Shown here piece by piece: positions 8,343 through 17,649 of a stretch of DNA of 64,000 nucleotides. Origin of the DNA: Bradyrhizobium sp. CCBAU 51765 (GTDB lineage: Bacteria; Pseudomonadota; Alphaproteobacteria; Rhizobiales; Xanthobacteraceae). Location: NCBI RefSeq assembly GCF_015291725.1, contig NZ_CP030038.1, positions 5,197,001-5,261,000 on the forward strand. Reading direction: 5' to 3'. Within the stretch, counting starts at the first letter, position 1. Every line of letters starts with the position of its first letter. Under the pieces are notes generated by a model. It was not told the DNA's origin and did no database searches. It saw only the letters and a list, made by a program, of their open reading frames with translations. The translations under genes and the position numbers were made by a program.

Positions 8343-9137
8343 TCACCCTCCGATCCGGCCTGCCCCGGGGGGCAGCACACTGTACATGCGGGGCGCCCGT
8401 CGAAACGCCTGCCGCGCGAAGGCCTGCGTCAAGATTCCCGCAAACAGCGTGTTCGTCCTGGCATACCGCCACCACATCCGTCTGGGCTCCTGATAGATGC
8501 GATACAGCCATTCGAGGCCGAATTGCTGCATGTGAATGGGAGCTCGCAGAACCGAGCCCGCGAGAACGTCAAACCCGCCACCCACGCCCATGATGAACGG
8601 GACGCCGAGCTCGTCGCGGTGAGCCGCAAGAAAGCGCTCCTTCCGCGGCGTGGGCATGCCGATGAACAGGCAATCGGCGCCACTGGACCGAATATCGCGG
8701 ACGACCTCGTTCTCCTGCTCGCTGGAAAAATACCCGTGCTTGATCCCGGCAAAGACCAGCGAGGGATGCTCGTCCCGGACACGCTGCGCCGCCTGTTGCA
8801 CGACGGCGGATGTGGCTCCAAGAAAATACGGTCGGAGGCCCTCTTGCGCGCACACTTTGAGCAACTCGCTGAGTAGATCCACGCCGGTCACTCGCGACGT
8901 CGCCGGGAGACCGAGCGCCCGCGCTCCCCAAAGGATACCCATGCCGTCGATTCCGACGATGTCGCTACTGGCGACATCGGCGGCAAGCACCGGATCGGAG
9001 CGCATGTTGACGAGCTTCGCGACATTGAGGGCCACATGCTGCAGACGTTGACGGTTTCGCATGGCCTTACGCGCGAGGTCGACGGTTTCCGCCATGGTCA
9101 AGATATCGATGGGGCACCCTAGAAAGTAGGCACGCAT
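8343..9137 (-). CDS. wecG: WecG/TagA/CpsF family glycosyltransferase
   Basis: The 264-residue protein shows the GT26 blocks: ALNVAKLVNM, DGMGILWGARALG, TGVDLLSELL, PYFLGAT, GMPTPRKERF and MGVGGGFDVLAG. Enterobacterial WecG adds ManNAcA to the lipid-linked acceptor at the inner membrane face, and wecBC lie immediately downstream. ATG 9137 is chosen because GGGGGAGGAA lies just upstream; the frame is open to 9236 but the extra residues are not family-like. The sugar donor is inferred from the neighbours. The C-terminus (residues after about 215) is basic and aromatic, fitting peripheral membrane contact. Confidence 0.87.
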   Translation of the reverse strand: MRAYFLGCPIDILTMAETVDLARKAMRNRQRLQHVALNVAKLVNMRSDPVLAADVASSDIVGIDGMGILWGARALGLPATSRVTGVDLLSELLKVCAQEGLRPYFLGATSAVVQQAAQRVRDEHPSLVFAGIKHGYFSSEQENEVVRDIRSSGADCLFIGMPTPRKERFLAAHRDELGVPFIMGVGGGFDVLAGSVLRAPIHMQQFGLEWLYRIYQEPRRMWWRYARTNTLFAGILTQAFARQAFRRAPRMYSVLPPGAGRIGG

Positions 9138-9326
9138 GGGTTCCTCCCCCGGCCAAAATTCGCTTTCAGCGAAATATCGCCTTCCAATTGAACCTAAATA
9201 ATATCTAGATAATAATGCTCGCGGTTTTATTTGCAAGTTATATTGATATTATATCGTAACTTAAATACCGGGCAGACGGCGCGCGCCAACCGCCGAAATG
9301 CAACCACCGACGGCGGAGAGCATTAA
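9138..9326. promoter_or_regulatory. AT-rich divergent promoter region between wecG and a GT2 gene
   Basis: This 189-base region, very AT-rich at about 9190-9265, separates two divergent genes and should hold promoters for the wecGBC operon (minus) and the GT2 gene (plus). GGAG at 9316-9319 serves the plus-strand ATG 9327. No distinct operator palindrome was recognised. Confidence 0.4.
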
Positions 9327-10232
9327 ATGACGATTAAACGCAAAAGGATCTCAGTCGTCGTTCCACATTTAAATCAACCCGGCGCCCTGAAGACTTGCCT
9401 GTCGAGTCTCGATGCGCAGAGCATTCCCCGGGATTGGTTCGAGATCGTTGTCGTTGACAACGGCTCCGTAACCTTGCCGACCGACGTCGTCGCTCAATAT
9501 CCGGGCGTACGGCTGTTGTGCGAAGCGCGGCCCGGGCCGGGCCCGGCGCGCAACACCGGAGTTGCTGCTGGAAGCGGCGAGGTGCTCGCCTTCATCGACG
9601 CCGATTGCAGAGCACATCCGGATTGGCTGAGCAGCGTATGGCGCTCACTGCATTCGCTCCCGTCGGGAACAGTGCTCGGTGGAGACGTCCGCATCTGGCG
9701 GGACGCAAAGCCACACCTGGACGCCATCGCGGCCTATGAGAGCGTCTTCGCCTATCGCTTCAAGCTCTATATCGAGCGCGACGGCTATTGCGGCACCGGC
9801 AACATGGCGATGTTTCGTCGGGATTTCCATTCCGTCGGTCCGTTCGCAGGGATCGACGTGGCAGAGGATATGGAGTGGGGACAACGCGCGCAGCGTGCCG
9901 GGCTTCGATTTCAATATATCCCGGAAATGATCGTCTTCCACCCGGCCAGGAGCTCTCTCCGGGAGCTCTATGTCAAGTGGGACCGGCAACTTCTGCACTA
10001 CCGCAACATGGCAGACGGTACGCCGGCATGGAGATTACGCTGGATTGCGCAGGCCCTACTCGTCTTGGCCTCGCCCGCTCCGGGCATCATCACGATCCTT
10101 ACGAGTGACCGGCTCTACGGCGTCGGAGCCCGCACCAAAGCTATCGCAGTCATGTTTGCCGTAAGAATGCATCGCGTCATAACAATGCTGTCGCTGTTGC
10201 GCGATCGGCGAACCGTCGCCTGGAACCGCTAG
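9327..10232 (+). CDS. Glycosyltransferase family 2
   Basis: This 301-residue GT-A enzyme starts with ISVVVPHLNQPGAL, has the nucleotide-sugar-binding DxD as FIDADCRAHPDW, and an acidic catalytic block VAEDMEWGQRAQRAG. A hydrophobic stretch after residue 235 may be a membrane anchor. Such enzymes add one sugar to a lipid-linked repeat unit. It is a lone plus-strand gene between minus-strand operons, and its end converges on the gene that stops at 10256. Donor and acceptor are not deducible. Confidence 0.88.
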   Translation: MTIKRKRISVVVPHLNQPGALKTCLSSLDAQSIPRDWFEIVVVDNGSVTLPTDVVAQYPGVRLLCEARPGPGPARNTGVAAGSGEVLAFIDADCRAHPDWLSSVWRSLHSLPSGTVLGGDVRIWRDAKPHLDAIAAYESVFAYRFKLYIERDGYCGTGNMAMFRRDFHSVGPFAGIDVAEDMEWGQRAQRAGLRFQYIPEMIVFHPARSSLRELYVKWDRQLLHYRNMADGTPAWRLRWIAQALLVLASPAPGIITILTSDRLYGVGARTKAIAVMFAVRMHRVITMLSLLRDRRTVAWNR

Positions 10233-10247
10233 CACAAGCGTTTGTGC
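10232..10247. terminator. Short hairpin between convergent genes
   Basis: GCACAA (10232-10237) pairs with TTGTGC (10242-10247) around a four-base loop, right at the end of the GT2 gene and 9 bases before the convergent stop. There is no T-tract, so it is at best a weak bidirectional terminator. Confidence 0.3.
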
Positions 10248-10255
10248 CCACGGCG

Positions 10256-11443
10256 TCAGGCCGGCATTGGTACCTTGCCAAAGGCCGAGTTGTGGGTCAG
10301 TTCCAGCAGGTCACCTCGCTGACCGAATGACCACAATATCCAACCTAGTTCGTAGCTACGGCATTCCAGTCGAAGTCCGACGACGGCATTCTCAATCAGC
10401 CCGGGCTCGTGTCCGGAGTACGCGTTTTTGATTGCGCGCAGCACCCTGGGTGCCCTCGTTGACAGCTCCTGCTTTCGAAGCTGAGATCGGATAGTCAACC
10501 CGAGATCTGTCACCAGCATGGAGCGGCGAAGCTGGTTCTTGCCCAGTACCCAATTAAATCCCTTGATTAAGGCATCTCGCGCCCCCTCAACCCGATAGCG
10601 CTCTGCCCATTCGAGCAACGCCGGAGCCATACCATACTGGTGCACCGAGTAGATTTCATAAAAATCGAGCACGCGCCCACCAGCCGCATCGAAGAACCAG
10701 GGCCACTCGCCGTCGGGGCCCTGAAGCGCGATCAACTTGCGCACGCAGGCGTCTGCCATCGCGAGTGCGGATGACTCGCCTGCGAATTCACCGTAATGAT
10801 AGCACGCAATTGAGAGATAGATCTGCGTCGCGAACGAAGCGAAGCGCCGCCGAAATCCCGATGCTGCGTCGAAGAATAGCCCTGATCCGGTGTAAAATCG
10901 CTCCTGCAGAAAGCGATACAGCGGAGCGGCGAAAGGCACCCACTCCTTGCCGCCAGCTCCGGCCTGAGCCACCACGCCCGTCAACAGCATACCCAAATCC
11001 TGGGCCCGAAACGTCTTCCACCCTGCCTGATCGATCAAGAGTGCCTTCACTTCACGCCTAACTTGCTCGGGCAGCTCAAGGCCGAGTTCTGCGGAGACCC
11101 AAAGCGCCATGCCGAGTGCATATTTGGGTACCGAAAGTACCGTGAGCTGGACCGCATTCCGATAGAATGTCTCCGACAGATTGATGCTGCTGGGCACCTC
11201 CTTTATCCTGGACATTCCGAGCAGAACGTTGAGCGTGTAGAATACATCGCTGCGCCGTAAAGATTCGTTCGGCGAAGCGCGCCCGTCCAGATGGTAGATG
11301 TGTGACCAGCAGCCGTGTTCAGATAGCCAGCACCGCTCCAATCCTCTGAGCGCATAGCGCACCAGCGGGGAATTTTGCGAGAAATCGGGCATCAAAGTCC
11401 CACTCTTGATCGGGCTGATGTTCATCGAAGAACCATGAGGCAA
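10256..11443 (-). CDS. Unknown protein, probable alpha/alpha-toroid fold, in the rhamnose operon
   Basis: The 395-residue product has no family I can name. It is rich in helices and aromatic residues, with repeats of the type found in alpha/alpha-barrel proteins such as prenyl cyclases and some glycosidases or uronyl epimerases (LQGPDGEWPWFFDA, EIYSVHQYGMAPALLEWAE). There is no signal peptide or clear membrane span. It follows rfbA by 36 bases on the same strand, so it is probably expressed with the dTDP-rhamnose genes. ATG 11443, 11425 and 11392 are possible starts. A role in polysaccharide modification is inference from context only. Confidence 0.6.
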   Translation of the reverse strand: MPHGSSMNISPIKSGTLMPDFSQNSPLVRYALRGLERCWLSEHGCWSHIYHLDGRASPNESLRRSDVFYTLNVLLGMSRIKEVPSSINLSETFYRNAVQLTVLSVPKYALGMALWVSAELGLELPEQVRREVKALLIDQAGWKTFRAQDLGMLLTGVVAQAGAGGKEWVPFAAPLYRFLQERFYTGSGLFFDAASGFRRRFASFATQIYLSIACYHYGEFAGESSALAMADACVRKLIALQGPDGEWPWFFDAAGGRVLDFYEIYSVHQYGMAPALLEWAERYRVEGARDALIKGFNWVLGKNQLRRSMLVTDLGLTIRSQLRKQELSTRAPRVLRAIKNAYSGHEPGLIENAVVGLRLECRSYELGWILWSFGQRGDLLELTHNSAFGKVPMPA

Positions 11444-11479
11444 CTCGTTCCAATTTCTGCAGACGATTCAGCCCGAGAC

Positions 11480-12355
11480 TCACGTCAGGAGAGACCCGAT
11501 CTCGCGCAAATACTGACCGTAGCCGCTCTTCTCCAACGGTCGCGCTAATTCTTCAATTTGGTTGCGCTCAATGAAGCCCTGCCTCAGCGCAATTTCCTCA
11601 AGACAAGCAACCTTCATTCCCTGACGCTTTTCGAGCGTTTGCACGAACATAGCCGCGTCGATTAGTGACTCCACCGTTCCGGTATCTAGCCAAGCGAACC
11701 CCCGTCCCATCCGCTCGACATGGAGCGCCTTGGCCGAAAGATACCGCATCTGCAGATCGGTGATCTCGAGTTCTCCGCGCGGCGACGGCTCGATGCGCCG
11801 TGCGTAGCGCACGACGTTGTTGTCGAAGAAATAGAGACCTGTGACCGCCCAGTTCGAGCGCGGTTGCTTCGGCTTCTCCTCGATTCGAAGCGGGCGATCG
11901 TATTCATCGAACGTAACGACGCCATACCTCTCTGGATCCCGTACATGATAGGCGAAAACGGTTGCACCTTCCTCGCGCTCGGCGGCCCTTGCGAGCAATT
12001 CGCTCAGGCCGTCGCCAAAGAAGATGTTATCTCCAAGCACCATCGCGACGCGATCGTTCCCGATGAAGTCGGCGCCAACAATAAACGCATCCGCAAGACC
12101 GGCGGGTCGGGGCTGCTCCGCATAGCTGAGCCTGACCCCCCATTGACTGCCGTCCCCCAGCAAGCGCTCGAACTGACACCGATCCGATGGCGTGGTTATG
12201 ATGAGGATCTCGCGCACGCCTGCCAACATCAGAGTTGACAACGGATAGTAGATCATCGGCTTGTCATAGATGGGCAGTAGCTGCTTGCTGACCGCTCTCG
12301 TGATTGGATACAGTCGAGTTCCGCTGCCCCCAGCCAGCACAATTCCTTTGAGCAT
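11480..12355 (-). CDS. rfbA: Glucose-1-phosphate thymidylyltransferase
   Basis: The 291-residue RmlA makes dTDP-glucose from dTTP and glucose-1-phosphate, the first step to dTDP-L-rhamnose. The N-terminus carries AGGSGTRLYPIT and SKQLLPIYDKPMI; further blocks are VMVLGDN-type VAMVLGDNIFFG and RGELEITDL. Full family length. Its start lies inside the end of rfbD: the two genes overlap by 92 bases in different frames, and GGAAGG sits about seven bases before the ATG. Confidence 0.95.
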   Translation of the reverse strand: MLKGIVLAGGSGTRLYPITRAVSKQLLPIYDKPMIYYPLSTLMLAGVREILIITTPSDRCQFERLLGDGSQWGVRLSYAEQPRPAGLADAFIVGADFIGNDRVAMVLGDNIFFGDGLSELLARAAEREEGATVFAYHVRDPERYGVVTFDEYDRPLRIEEKPKQPRSNWAVTGLYFFDNNVVRYARRIEPSPRGELEITDLQMRYLSAKALHVERMGRGFAWLDTGTVESLIDAAMFVQTLEKRQGMKVACLEEIALRQGFIERNQIEELARPLEKSGYGQYLREIGSLLT

Positions 12356-13250
12356 CGATGCTACCTTCCACGAGTTGGTCGAGACAGGTTTCGAGAGAAC
12401 AACGCCATGGCGGCAATCGAATGCCTAGGACGCGTTCGGCCTTGGATGAATCGAGGCGCGAATTCCGCGGCCGTCGCGCGGCCGTCCGGTACTGTTCGCT
12501 CGTGATCGCCTCAAGCTGCGGCACTCGGATTCCGCGACGAGCGAGCAAGTCGAAAATCGCTTGGGCAAACCCATGCCAAGTCGTCTCACCTTGTCCGGCA
12601 AGATGAAAGATGCCGGCCATAGCCCTGCGATCGTCAGTTAGCAGCCGCCCCGAGAGCTGAAGGATCGCCGACGCAAGGTCGAGCGCGAAAGTTGGATTTC
12701 CGCGCTGATCCTGAACGACCCTGACGACCGGTTGCAATTCACAGAGTCGCAACATCGTCCGAACAAAGTTGTTGCCATGAGGACCATATAGCCAAGAAGT
12801 GCGAATTACCGTTGCGAGCGGGTGAGCCGCCAAAACGGCAGCTTCGCCAGCGAGCTTCGAGGCGCCGTACACGTTCATTGGCGCAGGAACATCGCTTTCC
12901 TCGTAAGCATCCAGCTTTGTGCCGTCAAAGACGTAGTCGGTTGAGATGTGGATGAACGGAACATTCATTTTCCATGCGACATCCGCCAACGCGGCCGCTG
13001 CGTCACGATTAATGCTGAACGCTCTTGCTACTTCCGATTCTGCTAGGTCCACAGCCGTGTAAGCGGCGGCGTTGATAATCATGGACGGTGCGAATGGATC
13101 GATCGCTCGGCGGAGTTCCCCACGAGCCTCCAGATTGAACTCGCCGCGTCCAAGAGCGACCACGGGTATCCTGTGCAGCACCGCGAGGTCATGAAGACAC
13201 CTTGCCAACTGACCATTGCGACCAGCGATTAAAATGGGGTTCTCCGTCAT
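12264..13250 (-). CDS. rfbD: dTDP-4-dehydrorhamnose reductase with extended C-terminus
   Basis: RmlD reduces dTDP-4-keto-L-rhamnose to dTDP-L-rhamnose with NAD(P)H. Visible blocks are AGRNGQLA, INAAAYTAVD, ISTDYVFDG and the catalytic YGASK. The start ATG 13250 lies just downstream of the rfbB stop; ATG-type codon 13274 would add eight residues. The protein normally ends near PPW...LE..LD.L; here about 30 further residues without homology follow and run 92 bases into rfbA. The extension may come from a lost stop codon or a late frameshift. Enzyme function should be unaffected because all core motifs are present. Confidence 0.92.
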   Translation of the reverse strand: MTENPILIAGRNGQLARCLHDLAVLHRIPVVALGRGEFNLEARGELRRAIDPFAPSMIINAAAYTAVDLAESEVARAFSINRDAAAALADVAWKMNVPFIHISTDYVFDGTKLDAYEESDVPAPMNVYGASKLAGEAAVLAAHPLATVIRTSWLYGPHGNNFVRTMLRLCELQPVVRVVQDQRGNPTFALDLASAILQLSGRLLTDDRRAMAGIFHLAGQGETTWHGFAQAIFDLLARRGIRVPQLEAITSEQYRTAARRPRNSRLDSSKAERVLGIRLPPWRCSLETCLDQLVEGSIDAQRNCAGWGQRNSTVSNHESGQQAATAHL

Positions 13251-13257
13251 CGCAGCC

Positions 13258-14334
13258 TCAATGTTGTGTCGCAAGGAGCCCTAAACGCGAGCCGTCATAG
13301 ACACCGCCGCGGGCACGCTCCCACCACGAGCGGCTCTTGAGATACCATGCTACGGTCTCGGCCAACCCCTGCTCGAACGTTCTCGTGGGCTGCCAGCCGA
13401 GTTCACGACGCACCTTCGATGCGTCAATCGCGTAGCGGATATCGTGTCCCGGACGATCTGGCACAAAAGTGATCATCGATCGTCTTATTGTCGGACCGGG
13501 ATACAACTTGTCGACGACGTCGCAGATCTGGGTGACAACGTCGAGGTTGGAGCGCTCGCTATCGCCCCCGAAATTGTACTTTTCGCCGGGCTTGCCTTCC
13601 AACAGAAGCGTGATCAGACCTGCCGCATGATCTTCAACATGCAGCCAGTCGCGTACATTTTGGCCGTCGCCATACACCTGCAGCGGCCTACGCTCGATCG
13701 CATTAAGGATCGTCAAAGGGATGAGTTTCTCCGGAAACTGAAACGGCCCGTAGTTGTTCGAGCAGTTGGACACAATGACGGGGAGACCGTAGGTCTTGAA
13801 CCATGCAAGCGCGAGATGATCGGAGGCCGCCTTGCTTGCTGAATAGGGCGAACTCGGTCGGTAGGGCGTTTCCTCCCGGAAGTAGTCGGCTGGCCCGAGT
13901 GAACCGTAGACCTCGTCCGTCGAGACGTGAATGAAGCGAAAGCGCTTTCTTCGTGGCAGCGAGAGGCCCTCATAATATTTCCGGGCTGCTTCCAACAGCG
14001 TATAGGTGCCCACGATGTTCGTCGCAATGAAAGCCGCCGGGCCGGTGATCGATCGGTCGACGTGACTCTCGGCTGCGAGGTGAACGACCGCGTCAGGCTG
14101 GGAGCTGCTGAACACGAAATCCATGGCTTCGCGATCGCAGATATCTTGCTGCTCGAACAAATAGGATTCTAGCCTCTGGATGGGCGCTAACGAGGCGGGG
14201 TTGGCCGCATAAGTCAGCTTATCGACATTGATCACTGCAGCGCCCTTCTGCAGCACCAGGCTGCGGCACACTGCAGAGCCGATAAATCCCGCTCCCCCGG
14301 ACACCAAAACGCGCATTTGACCGCTCTCCGTCAC
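13258..14334 (-). CDS. rfbB: dTDP-glucose 4,6-dehydratase
   Basis: RmlB converts dTDP-glucose to dTDP-4-keto-6-deoxyglucose using bound NAD+. It shows SGGAGFIGSAV, HLAAESHVDRSI, STDEVYGSL, catalytic YSASK and NNYGPFQFPEKLIP. The frame starts at GTG 14334, overlapping the rfbC stop by four bases (GTGA); ATG 14316 (MRVLVSGG) is an equally good start. Length of about 355 residues is typical. It is the second gene of the rfbCBDA operon. Confidence 0.95.
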   Translation of the reverse strand: MTESGQMRVLVSGGAGFIGSAVCRSLVLQKGAAVINVDKLTYAANPASLAPIQRLESYLFEQQDICDREAMDFVFSSSQPDAVVHLAAESHVDRSITGPAAFIATNIVGTYTLLEAARKYYEGLSLPRRKRFRFIHVSTDEVYGSLGPADYFREETPYRPSSPYSASKAASDHLALAWFKTYGLPVIVSNCSNNYGPFQFPEKLIPLTILNAIERRPLQVYGDGQNVRDWLHVEDHAAGLITLLLEGKPGEKYNFGGDSERSNLDVVTQICDVVDKLYPGPTIRRSMITFVPDRPGHDIRYAIDASKVRRELGWQPTRTFEQGLAETVAWYLKSRSWWERARGGVYDGSRLGLLATQH

Positions 14335-14888
14335 TCAAAAACGGTTGTAAGCTGATCCAACCTCGGCAGGGACCTGTCTTTCGGCGACACTTGGGCTTCG
14401 AGTGCCGTTACCGGCCAGTCGATCTCCAGTGCCGGATCGGCCCAATAGAGCCCTGCGTCATGGCTTGGGGCGTAGACCTCGTCGACCTTGTAGAACACGA
14501 CGGTCTCAGGTTGCAGCGTGCAGAAACCGTGCGCAAAGCCTTTCGGGACAAGCAGCTGCTCACCTGATTGGCTGTCTAGCTTGACGGCTATATGTTTTCC
14601 GAAGGTCGCCGACGAACGCCGAAGATCGACCACGACATCAAGAATAGCTCCGCTTAGTACGCGTACAAGCTTGGCCTGGGCGAACGGCGGTCGCTGGAAG
14701 TGCAGGCCCCGGACTGTCCCGGCCTTATCTGAGCTGGATTGATTGTCCTGAACGAAATCGACAAGAATCCCTCTTTCTGCGAACGCAGATCGCTGAAACG
14801 TCTCACAGAAGTAGCCCCGGGCGTCGGAAAGCCGATCCGTACGAATTATTTTAATACCTGGAATTTCTAAACACCGCACTTCCAGCAT
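14331..14888 (-). CDS. rfbC: dTDP-4-dehydrorhamnose 3,5-epimerase
   Basis: This is the canonical RmlC of the rhamnose operon: DARGYFCETF, QDNQSSSDKAGTVRGLHFQ with the catalytic His, AILDVVVDLRRSS, VPKGFAHGFCTL and YWADPALEIDWP. ATG 14888 is chosen (185 residues, normal for the family) because GAGGA lies about seven bases upstream; the frame is open to 14996 but the extra 36 residues are not family-like. It is the first gene of the operon, and its promoter should lie in the AT-rich DNA upstream. Confidence 0.92.
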   Translation of the reverse strand: MLEVRCLEIPGIKIIRTDRLSDARGYFCETFQRSAFAERGILVDFVQDNQSSSDKAGTVRGLHFQRPPFAQAKLVRVLSGAILDVVVDLRRSSATFGKHIAVKLDSQSGEQLLVPKGFAHGFCTLQPETVVFYKVDEVYAPSHDAGLYWADPALEIDWPVTALEAQVSPKDRSLPRLDQLTTVFE

Positions 14889-15227
14889 AGAAACGTCCTC
14901 TGGTAACCCATTCAAGCATACGCTCGTCGTTGAACGGATAGGCCCGGCGCGCCTTTTCTCATTCACTATGAGTCTCGACAGATCAAACATTAACAAATAA
15001 ATTCAGACCCAATTTAATCCTATGCGCGCGACGCCTCCACGTGAGCGCTTGCGCCGGCAAGGCCGGCAAAATCGCCCCTTCCCCGGCGACCATCGAATTA
15101 ATACCCCAATAACATTTAATTTGGCAATCAGATTTTTCTGAGATATATTCAATTAATAAATTATACACCGAACGCTCGCGCCTGCGGGCGACTAATCCGA
15201 CGCGCTCCCGAACCAGACAGGCACCCG
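14889..15227. promoter_or_regulatory. Divergent intergenic region between rfbC operon and co-polymerase gene
   Basis: The 339 bases are AT-rich at about 14975-15010 and 15095-15170 and lie between divergently transcribed polysaccharide operons, so two promoters are expected. I see no gene and no strong long palindrome. An in-frame extension of rfbC covers the part nearest that gene but is not considered coding. Confidence 0.4.
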
Positions 15228-17549
15228 ATGCTTCAGAGCAATCTACAGACCGACAGAACACGCTTAGCTCTGGGCGGCCAGACCCAGTCGAACCAAATCA
15301 ACGGCGGGGGAATCGGCGATCTCGTCAAGTTCGTGGTTATCTTCTTGAGACGTCGATATCTCATGATCATCGTCACCGCGGCTCTCGTATTCGCTGCTGC
15401 GCTGCTCTACCTGCGGTTCGCGCCCCCCACCTACACAGCTCAAGTACAAGTCCTGCTGTCGAATCCTCGAGCTCAATTCGTTCAGCAGCAATCAATTCTT
15501 CCGGAGCCCGTCGTCGACGCGGCCCAAATCGAAACGCAACTGCAAATGATACGGTCGCCGGGAATTGCAGCGGCAGTCATAACGCAGCTGGATCTCGCCA
15601 ACGATCCAGACCTTACCGGTTCGCGATGGTCCTTTAGCACGCTGCTGCAGCGTATTCGAAACCGTGGCCAACAGCCGGAGCACGATTCGAAGGCTGACAC
15701 GCTCAAGAAAGGCGCGATTGCCGCGTTGATGAATCGGCTCACCGCGTACAGGATCGGATATAGCAAGATCATCGAAGTCAGCTACAGTTCGAGCAATGCG
15801 GAACGCGCGGCGGAGATCGCCAATGCCGTGGCCAATGCGTACATCAACGACCAGATGAATGCCAAGTTCGAGGCCACGCGGACGGCAGCCAGTTGGTTGC
15901 AGGAACGTCTCCAAAACCTCAACGAACAAGCACTGGCGGCCGAACGTGCCGTGAGTGCATATAAGTCCCAGAACAACATCGTATCGACCGGCGGAAGATC
16001 GATTGACGAACAGCCCGTCAACGATCTCAGCGCCCGATTGGTAGCCGCCCGAACCCAGACATCCGATGCACAGGTCAAGTTCAACCGCTACGACGCGGTT
16101 CTGCGCGCCAACGCAGCTGGCTCATCCACCATCAGCGCTCCTGACGCGGCGAGCGCCGATGCGCTCCAGAGCTCGATTATCAACGCGCTTCGCCAGCAAT
16201 ATCTCGAATTGTCACGACGCGAAGCCGATTGGTCGACCCGGTTCGGCCGGGATCATTTGGCGGTTGTCAACCTGCGGGCTCGTATCCGTGACATTCGCAC
16301 ATCCATCCTCGAAGAGGTCAAGAGGCTCGCCGAAGCCAGCAAGAACGAATTGGAAGCTGCTCGACAGCGGCAGCAGGAACTCGAGAAGCAACTTGCTCGA
16401 GCCGTCTCGCAATCGCGTCTGACGAACTCCGCAGAACTGACCATCCGGGATCTGGAAAGCCGAGCGAAGAGTCTGCGCGCCATGCATGAGGCGTTTCTGC
16501 AGCACTCCATGGGGGCGACCCAGCAGGAGACATTCCCGATCGCGGAAGCACGGGTGATCTTCCCCGCCTCCCCGCCAGAGCGCAAAAGCAAACCCAAGGC
16601 AAACCTGGTGCTGGGCTTCGGACTAGCCGCCGGACTCGCACTCGGGATCGGCCTGGCCCTTCTGAGAGATGTTATGGACAGAGTTTTTCGCACCTCTTCA
16701 CAGGTGGAGACCGCACTGGAACTGCCGTGCCTGTCGCTGGTCCCCTTGCTGTCGCCGCCCAAGGCGCAGAAGTCCACCGTCCCGTCCCAGCAATCGGAGG
16801 AAGATCTGCGATCACGCACGATTTCAAACGTGCCGACTCTTCATAGGGCTGTCGTTGGAATGCCGCTCTCTCGCTTCACGGAAGCCATCCGTTCAATCAA
16901 GCTTGCTATCGACCACACACCCGCGAAGGCATCCAACCAGGTGATCGGAATCACGTCGGCACTGCCAAATGAGGGCAAGACGACGGTTGCAGCCTCTCTC
17001 GCTCACCTCATAGGACATAGCGGCAAACGGGCTATCGTAGTCGATTGCGACCTTAGAAACCCTTCACTTTCCGCAGCTATGGCTCCGAAAGCTACATTCG
17101 GATTGCTCGAGGTGGCAAACGGAAAGCGTTCCCTCGAAGAGGCGCTGTGGCACGATCCCAGAACCAATCTCGCATTCTTGCCAGCCGTTCGGCGTGGACC
17201 CCTGCTTCACACGAGCGAGATCCTTTCCGCCCAGAACATAAGCAAGCTGTTCGACAGTTTGCGTCAGACCTATGATTACGTCATCGTGGATTTCCCCCCA
17301 CTTTCTCCTCTGGTGGATGTGCGCGTTACTGCGCCGCTGATCGACTGCTACGTTCTTGTCGTCGAATGGGGACATACGAAAATCGATGTGGTCCAACATG
17401 CCTTGCATACCGCGCCGACCATCTCCGATTCATTGATCGGCGTCGTCCTCAACAAGACTGATATGAGGTCGATGGCGAGGTACGACGCTCACCGAAGTGA
17501 TTACTACGATGACAGCCACTACATCAGATATGGCTTGTCGGACTCTTAG
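15228..17549 (+). CDS. Polysaccharide co-polymerase with BY-kinase domain (Wzz/Wzc/ExoP type)
   Basis: This 773-residue inner-membrane protein controls polymerisation and export. An N-terminal Wzz domain holds the first membrane span (about residues 45-65, YLMIIVTAALVFAAALLY), a long periplasmic coiled coil follows, and a second span lies near 458-480. The C-terminal kinase has Walker A ALPNEGKTT (about 577-585), Walker A' VVDCDLRNPS, Walker B VIVDFPPL (about 685) and a terminal Tyr cluster (YDAHRSDYYDDSHYIRYG) for autophosphorylation. All are intact. The two following genes, polymerase-like and initiating transferase, complete the core of a Wzx/Wzy pathway. Confidence 0.93.
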   Translation: MLQSNLQTDRTRLALGGQTQSNQINGGGIGDLVKFVVIFLRRRYLMIIVTAALVFAAALLYLRFAPPTYTAQVQVLLSNPRAQFVQQQSILPEPVVDAAQIETQLQMIRSPGIAAAVITQLDLANDPDLTGSRWSFSTLLQRIRNRGQQPEHDSKADTLKKGAIAALMNRLTAYRIGYSKIIEVSYSSSNAERAAEIANAVANAYINDQMNAKFEATRTAASWLQERLQNLNEQALAAERAVSAYKSQNNIVSTGGRSIDEQPVNDLSARLVAARTQTSDAQVKFNRYDAVLRANAAGSSTISAPDAASADALQSSIINALRQQYLELSRREADWSTRFGRDHLAVVNLRARIRDIRTSILEEVKRLAEASKNELEAARQRQQELEKQLARAVSQSRLTNSAELTIRDLESRAKSLRAMHEAFLQHSMGATQQETFPIAEARVIFPASPPERKSKPKANLVLGFGLAAGLALGIGLALLRDVMDRVFRTSSQVETALELPCLSLVPLLSPPKAQKSTVPSQQSEEDLRSRTISNVPTLHRAVVGMPLSRFTEAIRSIKLAIDHTPAKASNQVIGITSALPNEGKTTVAASLAHLIGHSGKRAIVVDCDLRNPSLSAAMAPKATFGLLEVANGKRSLEEALWHDPRTNLAFLPAVRRGPLLHTSEILSAQNISKLFDSLRQTYDYVIVDFPPLSPLVDVRVTAPLIDCYVLVVEWGHTKIDVVQHALHTAPTISDSLIGVVLNKTDMRSMARYDAHRSDYYDDSHYIRYGLSDS

Positions 17550-17649
17550 GATGACTTTCTCTGGCATACGTCGGGCCTAACGATGGAGTCGGCGCCTTCT
17601 GCAACATGCTCTCCGTTTTTGGGCGGGCCAGAGTCAGAGATGGTTTGAA

